Source: CAIWHR01 sp963734085 (lineage in GTDB: Bacteria > Pseudomonadota > Gammaproteobacteria > Burkholderiales > Casimicrobiaceae). Taken from it: a stretch of DNA of 64,000 bases. Numbering within the stretch: position 1 is the first letter of the stretch; the number at the start of each line of letters is the position of its first letter. Location: positions 124,001 to 188,000 of the forward strand of contig CAVTFT010000019.1 of NCBI GenBank assembly GCA_963734085.1, in the 5' to 3' direction. Both the position numbers and the translations under genes were made by a program. The notes under the pieces are model-generated. The model searched no databases. It was not told the origin of the DNA and worked only from the letters and a program-made list of their open reading frames with translations. Below, one piece after another: positions 6,926 through 13,481 of the stretch.

Positions 6926-7534
6926 ATGAAGACCACGCTCAAGCGGATGCGCATGACGATGCTCGAAGAATTACCCAACGTCGGCCCGGCGATTGCCGCC
7001 GACTTCGTGCGCCTCGGCATCCGCACGCCACGCGAGCTTGCCGGACGCGATCCCGATTTTCCCTATGTGCTGTACGACGAGCTCAATCGCATCACCGGCA
7101 AGCGTCACGACCCGTGCCTGCTCGACACGTTCATCGCCGCGGTGCGGTTCATGGACGGCGCGCCTGCACGGCCGTGGTGGAAGTACACGGCAGAGCGCAA
7201 GCGCACGCTCGCCCAGCGCGCCGCGCGCGCGGCGCCCGAACCCGCGCGAAGGAAGGCGAAAGCGTCGAACGGCAAAGTGAAAACCGCCGGCACACCGCTC
7301 GCCAACATCGGCCCGGTGTCGAAACGGATGCTCGCCGCCGCGGGCATCACGTCGCTCGAGACGCTGCGCCGGCTGGGCGCGGTCGAAGCCTATCGACGCG
7401 TCCGCTCGCACGATCCGCGTGCGTCGCTCAATCTGCTGTGGGCGCTCGAAGGCGCGGTGACCAACCGGCCGTGGGCGGACGTCGCGCGCAACGACCGGCT
7501 CTCGCTTCTGCTGCAGCTCGACAATCGTTCCTGA
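6926..7534 (+). CDS. Cdd1-type helix-hairpin-helix / TfoX C-domain fusion
   Basis: 202 residues with two HhH-like modules joined by an Ala/Lys/Arg-rich linker (about 90-120). The N-terminal half (MLEELPNVGPAIAADFVRLG through PARPWWKYT) matches the pathogenicity-locus Cdd1 domain. The C-terminal half (NIGPVSKRMLAAAGI to the end) matches TfoX_C, the domain of competence regulator TfoX/Sxy. Both folds are short DNA- or protein-binding helices, so a nucleic-acid role is likely, but the function is unknown. The start lies four bases after the lexA stop, so the two genes are almost certainly cotranscribed and LexA-controlled. A terminator follows at 7545. Confidence 0.75.
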   Translation: MKTTLKRMRMTMLEELPNVGPAIAADFVRLGIRTPRELAGRDPDFPYVLYDELNRITGKRHDPCLLDTFIAAVRFMDGAPARPWWKYTAERKRTLAQRAARAAPEPARRKAKASNGKVKTAGTPLANIGPVSKRMLAAAGITSLETLRRLGAVEAYRRVRSHDPRASLNLLWALEGAVTNRPWADVARNDRLSLLLQLDNRS

Positions 7535-7544
7535 CTGAGACTTT

Positions 7545-7585
7545 CCGGGTCCGCTCCGCTTCCACGGTGCGGGCCCGGTTCCTTT
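7545..7585 (+). terminator. Rho-independent terminator after the lexA operon
   Basis: Stem CCGGGTCCGC (7545-7554) with GCGGGCCCGG (7569-7578), one G-T pair, followed by TTCCTTTTT. It closes the lexA-Cdd1/TfoX_C transcript. Confidence 0.75.
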
Positions 7586-7638
7586 TTCACTTCGTGTCCG
7601 GCTGTTTCGAATCGCATTCGTCGCCATCGGAGTTTCCC

Positions 7639-8157
7639 ATGCCCCACCCCATCCTCAATCTTGCCGACGTTGAGCTGCAACCCCGCCCCGCCACCTTCGC
7701 CGCTACGGGAGCCGCCGCCCTGCGCTTCGACGCACGCATGGGCTTAATCGCTCCCCGCCTGGGCGCGCAAAAGCTGGGCTACAACCTCACCGCCGTGCCC
7801 CCTGGCAAGCGCGCCTTCCCTTTTCACAACCACCGCATCAACGAGGAAATGTTCTTCGTAGTCGACGGCACGGGTGAAATCCGGATCGGCGATGCCGTCT
7901 ACCCGATCCGACCGGGCGACGTCATCGCCTGTCCACCGGGAGGGAGAGAAGTCGCGCACCAGATCGTCAACACCGGCACCGTCGAATTGAGATACCTCGC
8001 GGTCAGCACCAAGCTGTCGCCGGAGATCGCCGAATATCCGGATTCCGGCAAGTTCGGCGTGCTCGCCGAGTATCCTCCGGGTCCGGACGGCAAGCCGCAG
8101 ACATTCCGCTTCGTCGGTCGCGAGGACCTCAGCGTCGGCTACTGGGAAGGTGAGTAG
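7639..8157 (+). CDS. Cupin domain protein
   Basis: 172 residues, a single double-stranded beta-helix. Cupin motif 1 is seen in FPFHNHRINEEMFFVVDGTG (H-x-H-x5-E-type metal ligands) and motif 2 in IRPGDVIACPPGGREVAHQI. It is cytosolic with no signal. Such proteins bind a divalent metal and serve as isomerases, dioxygenases or sugar-binding units; the substrate here is not evident. The ATG at 7639 has GGAG six bases upstream; the frame is open further upstream only because it runs antiparallel to other coding sequence. It follows the lexA operon terminator, so it is a separate unit. Confidence 0.8.
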   Translation: MPHPILNLADVELQPRPATFAATGAAALRFDARMGLIAPRLGAQKLGYNLTAVPPGKRAFPFHNHRINEEMFFVVDGTGEIRIGDAVYPIRPGDVIACPPGGREVAHQIVNTGTVELRYLAVSTKLSPEIAEYPDSGKFGVLAEYPPGPDGKPQTFRFVGREDLSVGYWEGE

Positions 8158-8287
8158 CGCGAGAAGCCTCCCCGGCAATTTGCTTCAGCTTACCGCAGAC
8201 GAATTCGGCAACTTGAAGTCGCAATTGCGACATTACACGGCCGATAGGCTTCGCCACCAGGTCGAGCAATCGATACAAGGAGGCACG

Positions 8288-8920
8288 ATGTACACGCTCT
8301 ACGGCAAGAAAGGCTCGGGCTCGGCGTCGACGCAAGCCGCGCTGGAAATCATCGGTGCACCCTATCGGATCGTCGAGACGGCGTCGTGGGAAACGAACGA
8401 GGCGTTCGCCGATCTGCTGAAGGTGAATCCGCTGGGACAGATTCCCACGCTCGTGCTGGAAGACGGCAGCGCGCTTTCCGAAAGCGCTGCGATCCTGATC
8501 CATCTCGGGAGCGCACATCCGGAGGCCGGGTTGCTCCCGCATGACCTCTCCGCTCGCGCACAGGCCGTGCGCGGCCTCGTGTTCATCGCCGCCAACTGCT
8601 ATGCCGCCATCAGCATCATCGACTTTCCGGAGCGCTGGTGCGCCGACGCCGACAACGACGAGCCGGTGAAGGAGCGCATCCGCGCCGGCACACGCGCGCG
8701 ACTGCACCGGCACTGGGAGATGTTCGCCGACCTCTTTCCGGCGCGTCCGTATCTAGCCGATGCTCAACTCGGCGCGCTCGACCTGCTCGCCGCCGTCGTC
8801 TCGAAATGGTCAGGGTCGCGGCCGCATCTGCAAAAGGCACGACCCGCGTTCCATGAAACGCTGTTGCGCATCGAAGCCCAGCCGAAGGTCACCCAGGTCT
8901 TCGCGCAGCATTGGCCATAG
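8288..8920 (+). CDS. Glutathione S-transferase family protein
   Basis: 210 residues. Thioredoxin-like N-terminal domain (MYTLYGKKGSGSASTQAALE, then NPLGQIPTLVLEDG and the glutathione-binding SESAAILIHL around residue 65) and an all-helical C-terminal domain ending with PYLADAQLGALDLLAAVV. GST proteins conjugate glutathione to electrophiles or isomerise substrates. The Ser-rich segment after the first strand (GSGSAS) is where the catalytic Ser or Cys of bacterial beta/theta-like GSTs lies. The ATG follows AAGGAGG by five bases. A palindromic repeat starts directly at the stop codon. Confidence 0.85.
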   Translation: MYTLYGKKGSGSASTQAALEIIGAPYRIVETASWETNEAFADLLKVNPLGQIPTLVLEDGSALSESAAILIHLGSAHPEAGLLPHDLSARAQAVRGLVFIAANCYAAISIIDFPERWCADADNDEPVKERIRAGTRARLHRHWEMFADLFPARPYLADAQLGALDLLAAVVSKWSGSRPHLQKARPAFHETLLRIEAQPKVTQVFAQHWP

Positions 8921-8990
8921 GGTCGGACACGACTTTCGCGAGAAGTCTATATCGAGCTGGTACCGCACCTGCCGAAAGTCGTGTCAGATC
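8921..8990. repeat. Palindromic REP-like repeat, copy 1
   Basis: 18-bp arms at 8921-8938 (GGTCGGACACGACTTTCG) and 8973-8990, inverted with two mismatches, around a 34-base centre. It begins at the base after the GST stop. The layout and arm sequence resemble the repeat inside imuB at 12151-12221, suggesting a dispersed family of non-autonomous palindromes of the RAYT/REP kind. No transposase gene is in the window. Confidence 0.65.
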
Positions 8991-9043
8991 TCACTTAGAC
9001 CGTCACCGAAAGTCATCTCTAACCCTGCTTATCAGGAGGCACC

Positions 9044-9511
9044 ATGGCCGTGAAGCCCATTCCCGACGGTTACCATTCCGTCACGCCGTATCTCATCATG
9101 GATGACGCCGCGCGTGCGCTCGAGTTCTACAAGAAGGCGCTCTCCGCCGTCGAGCTGATGCGCTTCCCCGGCCCCGACGGCAAGATCGGGCATGCCGAGA
9201 TCAGGATCGGCGATTCGCCGGTGATGCTCGCCGACGAATCCCCGGACATGGGCCAGAAAAGCCTGCGCACGATCGGCGGCTCGCCGATTTCGCTGATGGT
9301 CTACGTCGAGGATGTCGACGCACGGGTCGCGCAGGCGGTCGCTGCCGGCGCAAAGCTCACCCGGCCGGTCGCGAACCAGTTCTACGGCGACCGCACCGGC
9401 GGCATCGAGGATCCGTTCGGCTACCACTGGTACATCGCCACGCACGTCGAGGACGTTCCGCCGGACGAGCTCGAAGCGCGCGCAGCGAAGGCAAGTGGCG
9501 GAGGAAGCTGA
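9044..9511 (+). CDS. VOC family protein (PhnB/glyoxalase-like)
   Basis: 155 residues built of two beta-alpha-beta-beta-beta modules. The N-terminal module is PDGYHSVTPYLIMDDAARALEFYKKAL and the C-terminal one SLMVYVEDVDARVAQAVAAGA, ending in DRTGGIEDPFGYHWYIATH. This is the typical order of PhnB-like vicinal-oxygen-chelate proteins. Possible roles are glyoxalase, antibiotic-binding or dioxygenase-like; nothing here decides. A strong AGGAGG lies six bases before the ATG. It may read into imuA, whose start is 70 bases beyond its stop. Confidence 0.85.
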   Translation: MAVKPIPDGYHSVTPYLIMDDAARALEFYKKALSAVELMRFPGPDGKIGHAEIRIGDSPVMLADESPDMGQKSLRTIGGSPISLMVYVEDVDARVAQAVAAGAKLTRPVANQFYGDRTGGIEDPFGYHWYIATHVEDVPPDELEARAAKASGGGS

Positions 9512-9580
9512 ATCGCAGGATGTGGTTGGGTCAAGGCGATTGAATGTCTCTTCCCTTTCCCTTTGCCTGCGATCAGGACC

Positions 9581-10273
9581 ATGCCAGCTGTTTCGAACAC
9601 GGCTCTCGCCACCGTTCTCGCCAACCCCGCAATCTGGCGTGGCGGCGATTGCGCGCCCGAGCCCGCCGCAATGCCAAGCGGCTTTCCTGAGCTCGATGCC
9701 GTGCTGCCCGGCCGCGGCTGGCCGACGGGCGCGCTCACCGAGATCGTGCTCGCGCGCGAAGGCATCGGCGAGATCCGTCTCACGCTGCCGGCGCTCGTGC
9801 GCCTGCAAGCGGGCCACCGCGGCATCGTCTGGATCGCCCCGCCGCACGCTCCCTACGCACCGGGCCTCGCTGCCACCGGCCTCGATCTTGCACGACTCCT
9901 GATCGTCCGCTGCCGGAGCATCGCGGAGGAGCTGTGGGCCTATGAGCAGGCGCTGCGCGCGCCCGAATGCGGCGCCGCGTTCGCGTGGCTCACTTCCCAC
10001 GACGACCGCGTGCTGCGCCGGCTCGCGGTCGCCGCGCGCGAAGGCGGTACCTGGGGCGTGCTGTGGCGGCGGCCCGGACAGCAGGCGATCGCAACGGCCG
10101 CACCGCTGCGTCTCGCGCTCGCGCCGCAGGAGAACCGCCTCGCCGTGCGCGTGCTGAAGCGCCGCGGCGGCGATGTCGCGCGACCGGTGCTGATCGATGT
10201 CGATCCGCGGACGAGCGCCGGCCGCTGGCTGGAACGCCGACTCGTGCGGCGCACAGCGCACGCCGCACATTGA
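9581..10273 (+). CDS. imuA: ImuA, translesion synthesis accessory protein
   Basis: 230 residues of the SulA/RecA-like ImuA family. The family pattern of N-terminal sequence is present: PSGFPELDAVLPGRGWPTGALTEIVL, then IVWIAPPHAPYAPGLAATGLDLARLLIV and WAYEQALRAPECGAAFAWL. The Walker A segment is degraded, as in ImuA proteins generally. With ImuB and DnaE2 it forms the inducible error-prone mutasome. The ATG at 9581 is preceded by AGGA; a TTG six codons earlier is possible. No copy of the lexA/dnaE2 box is seen just upstream, so its promoter may lie before the VOC gene or use a degenerate site. A DinB-fold gene separates it from imuB. Confidence 0.85.
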   Translation: MPAVSNTALATVLANPAIWRGGDCAPEPAAMPSGFPELDAVLPGRGWPTGALTEIVLAREGIGEIRLTLPALVRLQAGHRGIVWIAPPHAPYAPGLAATGLDLARLLIVRCRSIAEELWAYEQALRAPECGAAFAWLTSHDDRVLRRLAVAAREGGTWGVLWRRPGQQAIATAAPLRLALAPQENRLAVRVLKRRGGDVARPVLIDVDPRTSAGRWLERRLVRRTAHAAH

Positions 10274-10297
10274 ACCGGAGATCCTTGGGCTCATGCG

Positions 10298-10885
10298 ATG
10301 AACCTCTCTCCCCTCGCCCATCACTTCTACACGATGGCCTGCAACAACGCGTGGTCGAACCATCGGCTGCTCGCTGCGTGCGGCAAACTCTCGCAGGCCG
10401 ATTTCGTTGCGCGGCGCGTGAGCTTCTTCCCTTCGCTCAAGGCGACGCTCAACCACAATCTCACCGTCGACTGGTATTACGTCGATGCGCTCGAGCGCAG
10501 CCTCCATGGCGAGCCGCCAAATCGCGATGTCGACCGCTTCTTCGACCCCGAGGAGCCGTTCGACGCCTGCGCCGCGCTCGCCGTCGAGCAGCGTGCCGTG
10601 GATCGCCGGCTCATCGATGCGTGCGCGACGCTCGACGACACGCGGCTCGCACTGCCGGTCGCGGTGATGCGGCGCGCGGGCGTCCAGACCGAAAGCGCGA
10701 CGCGGCTGCTCGCGCATCTATTCCAGCACCAGATCCACCATCGCGGACAGGCGCACGCGATGCTCGCCGGAACCACCGTCAAGCCGCCACAGCTCGACGA
10801 ATTCTTCTGCGCGAACGAAGCGCACCTCCGCGCAACGGAACTGGCGGAGATCGGGTTGTCCGAGCAGACGATCTGGCAAACGTAG
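10298..10885 (+). CDS. DinB/YfiT-like metal-binding four-helix protein
   Basis: 195 residues. It begins MNLSPLAHHFYTMACNNAWS and has His residues where DinB-superfamily proteins bind a divalent metal: LNHNLTVDWYYVDAL near residue 50 and HLFQHQIHHRGQAHAML near residue 145. Such proteins act as thiol-dependent transferases or have unknown roles. Bacillus DinB itself is DNA-damage induced but is not a polymerase. It lies between imuA and imuB, 24 bases after imuA and 14 bases before imuB, so it is probably part of the SOS mutagenesis transcript. That placement is unusual and is discussed under findings. Confidence 0.85.
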   Translation: MNLSPLAHHFYTMACNNAWSNHRLLAACGKLSQADFVARRVSFFPSLKATLNHNLTVDWYYVDALERSLHGEPPNRDVDRFFDPEEPFDACAALAVEQRAVDRRLIDACATLDDTRLALPVAVMRRAGVQTESATRLLAHLFQHQIHHRGQAHAMLAGTTVKPPQLDEFFCANEAHLRATELAEIGLSEQTIWQT

Positions 10886-10899
10886 CACCGCAGGGCGTC

Positions 10900-12468
10900 A
10901 TGCTCTGGGCCTGCCTGCTTCTCCCTTCGCTGCCGCTCGACGTCTTCGCGCGAGCGCTTTCGCCGGCCGATGCCGCACGGCCGTTCGCGGTGACGACCGG
11001 CGGGCACTATCCGCACATCGTGCTCGCCAATGCTGCCGCGCGCGATGCGGGCATCGTGGCGGGGCAGCTCGTTTCCGCGGCGCTCGCGCTCGCGCCCGAC
11101 ATCGTGCTGCGCGACCGCGATCCGCGGCTCGAGGCCGCGGCGCTCGAAGGCGTCGCGACGTGGGCCACGCAGTTCACGCCGACGGTCTCCATCGCGCCGC
11201 CTGATGCCGTGCAGGCCGAGATCGGCGGCTGCCTGCGTCTCTTCGACGGGCTCGCCCGCCTGACGGCACGCCTCGCCGCGGGCGCGCACGATCTCGGCTA
11301 CGCGGCACGGCTCGTGCTGGCGCCCACGCCCGCCGCGGCGCTGCTGTTCGCCCGCGCGGACCGCGACACGACGAGCGCTGCGGCGAAGACGCTCGACGAC
11401 GCGCTCGCGCCGCTGCCGCTCATGCATCTCGAGGTCGCGCCCGAGATCATCGGCATGCTCGCCGCCGCCGGCATCACGACGTTCGGACAGGCTTGCGCAT
11501 TGCCACGGGCGGCGCTTGCACGGCGCGTCGGCGCCGATTTCGTCGCGATGCTCGACCGCGCACGGGGGCTCGCAGCCGACCCGCGACCGCCGTTCGTGCT
11601 GCCCGCGCGCTACGAAGGAAAACTCGATCTGCCCGCGCCGGTCGCAAACGTCGAGGCGCTCGCGTTCGCGGCGAACCGGCTCACCCGCGAGCTCGGCGGA
11701 TGGCTCACGGGGCGCGGCCTCGGCCTCGTCGAAATGTCATTGACGCTTGCCCATGAACGCCATGGCGGTGTCGAGATCCCCCCCGAGCGTCGCTTCGCGC
11801 CGCTCCCCCCGAGGGGGCAGAGCGCCTTGGGGCGGCCCGGCGGCGTCGAGGTCCCCCCCGCAACGACGGTCCGCGTCCGGCTCGCCGCGCCGGCACGCGA
11901 GCCCGCGCATCTCGGCACCGTATTACGCGAGCGCCTCGCGCGCGTTGCGCTGCCGGCACCGGTCGAGACGATCGCGCTCGCGAGCGAGGTCACTGCCCCG
12001 CTCGGCGGGCGCAACCTCGGTCTTCTCCCCGGTGACAAAGCTGCCCCGACCGTGCCGCTCATCGATCGCTTGCGCGCGCGACTCGGTGAAGACGCCGTCA
12101 CGCTCGTCGCGCCGCGCGCCGAGCATCGACCGGAGCGGGCGAGCGAAAGCAGGGTCAGACTCGACTTTTCAGCCAACGCCCCGCCCGGCAGACCCGGGAA
12201 AGCGAAAATCGAGTCTGATCCTATTTTTCCACCTCGCCCCGTCTGGCTTCTTGCCGAGCCGGAGCCGCTCGGGCATTTGCTCGAAGCACAGCCGTGGGTG
12301 CTGCGCGACGGTCCCGAACGGATCGAATCCGGCTGGTGGGACGGCACCGATGTGCGTCGCGATTATTTCGTCGCCGAGAATCCGCGCGGCGAAACCGTGT
12401 GGATCTACCGTGATCACCGCTACGGGATCGACGACGGCGAATGGTTCCTGCACGGCGTGTTTGCCTAG
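10900..12468 (+). CDS. imuB: ImuB, Y-family polymerase-like protein
   Basis: 522 residues. The N-terminal Y-family fold is visible (MLWACLLLPSLPLDVFARA; AEIGGCLRLFDGLARLTARL; a HhH-like LAAAGITTFGQACALPRAAL). The catalytic acidic triad of true Y-family polymerases is not evident, as expected for ImuB, which serves as a scaffold for DnaE2 and the clamp. Two stretches are unlike the family and come from DNA repeats: about residues 290-320 (RFAPLPPRGQSALGRPGG) and about 417-445 (RVRLDFSANAPPGRPGKAKI). Both keep the frame. The C-terminus RPVWLLAEPEPL to the end is normal. The ATG at 10900 follows the DinB-like gene closely. Confidence 0.85.
   Translation: MLWACLLLPSLPLDVFARALSPADAARPFAVTTGGHYPHIVLANAAARDAGIVAGQLVSAALALAPDIVLRDRDPRLEAAALEGVATWATQFTPTVSIAPPDAVQAEIGGCLRLFDGLARLTARLAAGAHDLGYAARLVLAPTPAAALLFARADRDTTSAAAKTLDDALAPLPLMHLEVAPEIIGMLAAAGITTFGQACALPRAALARRVGADFVAMLDRARGLAADPRPPFVLPARYEGKLDLPAPVANVEALAFAANRLTRELGGWLTGRGLGLVEMSLTLAHERHGGVEIPPERRFAPLPPRGQSALGRPGGVEVPPATTVRVRLAAPAREPAHLGTVLRERLARVALPAPVETIALASEVTAPLGGRNLGLLPGDKAAPTVPLIDRLRARLGEDAVTLVAPRAEHRPERASESRVRLDFSANAPPGRPGKAKIESDPIFPPRPVWLLAEPEPLGHLLEAQPWVLRDGPERIESGWWDGTDVRRDYFVAENPRGETVWIYRDHRYGIDDGEWFLHGVFA
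11767..11860 (+). repeat. In-frame 75-bp duplication-bounded insertion in imuB
   Basis: Two near-identical 19-base segments, GGTGTCGAGATCCCCCCCG (11767-11785) and its 17/19 match at 11842-11860, lie exactly 75 bases apart. Between them is a GC-rich hairpin around CGCTCCCCCCGAGGGGGC. The repeat spacing is a multiple of three, so the reading frame survives, producing GVEIPP...GVEVPP at the ends. GC-rich hairpins of this kind are dispersed repeats in Burkholderiales genomes. Confidence 0.6.
12151..12221. repeat. Palindromic REP-like repeat, copy 2, inside imuB
   Basis: 19-bp arms AGGGTCAGACTCGACTTTT (12151-12169) and its inverse at 12203-12221 with two mismatches, around a 33-base centre. Arm sequence, arm length and centre length match the copy at 8921-8990. 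It lies in the coding sequence of imuB and is translated without a stop. Confidence 0.65.
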
Positions 12469-12510
12469 CGGGCCAGAACCACGAAGCCGACCTGGCAGCC
12501 CGTTCCCGGC

Positions 12511-12537
12511 AAGAAAAACCCCCGTCGCGCGGGGGTT
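12511..12537 (-). terminator. Terminator of the CHRD/PEP-CTERM gene
   Basis: Stem AACCCCC (12517-12523) with GGGGGTT (12531-12537) and a seven-base loop, followed on the minus strand by TTTTTCTT. It lies just beyond the stop of the minus-strand gene. Confidence 0.7.
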
Positions 12538-12545
12538 GGGAGCTG

Positions 12546-13142
12546 CTACCTTTGAGCGCCTCGCAACCGATGACGCGAGAAAGCGAGTCCTGCGAGGCCG
12601 ATGCCTAACAGCACAAAGGTCGCGGGCTCGGGAACGAGAAAGCCGCGGATCTCGCCGGCGGGTCTGAAGGTCGTATGGATGTTGAGATAAGCGAGGCCGG
12701 AGAACAACCCAGCCTCCAGCGCCGCCTCGGCGCTGGCTGCCGTGCCGCCATTCGCGGCGATAAAGGCGGGATTGAAGGAAGAGTCCAACGTCAAGTCGAA
12801 AGAATGATCATAGGTACCGCTCGTCACGCCCAGCGGAAAGTCCAAGAACGTAGGGACCATCGTGGCGACACCGGCGGTGCCGGAACCAGGCGACGCGGTG
12901 CAGCAGTGAATGTGAGACGCCGTCGTCGTTCCCAGCAAGCCGCTGAACGTGACGTGCACTTCCAGCGTGTGTGCGTCGGGGTCGATCACGACGACGGCAA
13001 AGCCAATCCCCGGCGATGCATTGGGTGGACTTTCGGCCGGCCCCGACAGCGACGCGTGCAACGTAATCGGTATTGCGGTAACGACTGGGGCGACCAGCAA
13101 CGACACGAGACCCAGGAACAGCAGGCTGACGAGACGCTTCAT
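12546..13142 (-). CDS. CHRD domain protein with PEP-CTERM anchor
   Basis: 198 residues. Signal peptide at 1-24 (LVSLLFLGLVSLLVAPVVTA); CHRD domain at about 25-170 (LHASLSGPAESPPNASPGIG, TASHIHCCTASPGSG, LAYLNIHTTFRPAGEIRGFL); then VPEPATFVLLGIGLAGLAFSRHR, the complete PEP-CTERM signal with a basic end. It is therefore a CHRD module delivered by the exosortase pathway to the surface or matrix. The ATG at 13142 is chosen because GGAGG lies eight bases before it; a GTG nine bases upstream overlaps that ribosome site. The promoter region has the same two elements at the same spacing as the PEP-CTERM gene at 1069. Confidence 0.9.
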   Translation of the reverse strand: MKRLVSLLFLGLVSLLVAPVVTAIPITLHASLSGPAESPPNASPGIGFAVVVIDPDAHTLEVHVTFSGLLGTTTASHIHCCTASPGSGTAGVATMVPTFLDFPLGVTSGTYDHSFDLTLDSSFNPAFIAANGGTAASAEAALEAGLFSGLAYLNIHTTFRPAGEIRGFLVPEPATFVLLGIGLAGLAFSRHRLRGAQR

Positions 13143-13300
13143 GATGGGCACCTCCGAAAAGGTGTGGAATCGACCACCCGGCGCGCGGGTTGGCGGTTTG
13201 CGCTTAGGGACAACAGGTACTGGCAGCCGCTATTCCATTCGCGCTGGCAGGGCGACGGGAGCGCCACGCGCCACATCACCTCACCGCAAGCCGGATCCAG

Positions 13301-13317
13301 AAGCAAAAGCCGTGTCA
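13301..13317 (-). promoter_or_regulatory. Putative sigma-54 promoter of the CHRD/PEP-CTERM gene
   Basis: On the minus strand TGACACGGCTTTTGCTT against the consensus TGGCACG-N4-TTGCTT: only the second G of the -24 GG differs. It lies 158 bases before the ATG at 13142. Confidence 0.55.
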
Positions 13318-13381
13318 GCGACCCACAGCTGAATGTTTTCAGCGATTTGCCCCGATGCACGTCATCGCGTCACGCGTTCTT

Positions 13382-13398
13382 TGTAAATTACTGCGACA
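13382..13398 (-). promoter_or_regulatory. Putative enhancer-binding-protein site of the CHRD/PEP-CTERM gene
   Basis: On the minus strand TGTCG-CAGTAAT-TTACA. It ends 64 bases before the sigma-54 type promoter at 13317, matching the 65-base spacing at the other PEP-CTERM gene (928-944 to 1010). The rest of 13143-13481 shows no gene. Confidence 0.55.
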
Positions 13399-13481
13399 CG
13401 CGAAGCGCGGTTCCTGGTGAAGATCCGCGCAAACAGCGATCTTCCGCTCGCCGCCCAGACGCCGCGGACGAGCCCTTCCCG

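Noticed and set aside
9512..9580. LexA-type box upstream of imuA
   Set aside because: I searched the gap by eye for ACCG-N10-CGGT and found no match.
9032..10717. 561-residue open frame on the minus strand opposite imuA and the DinB-like gene
   Set aside because: Arg-rich and without a known domain; it is a shadow of the strong codon bias of the plus-strand genes.
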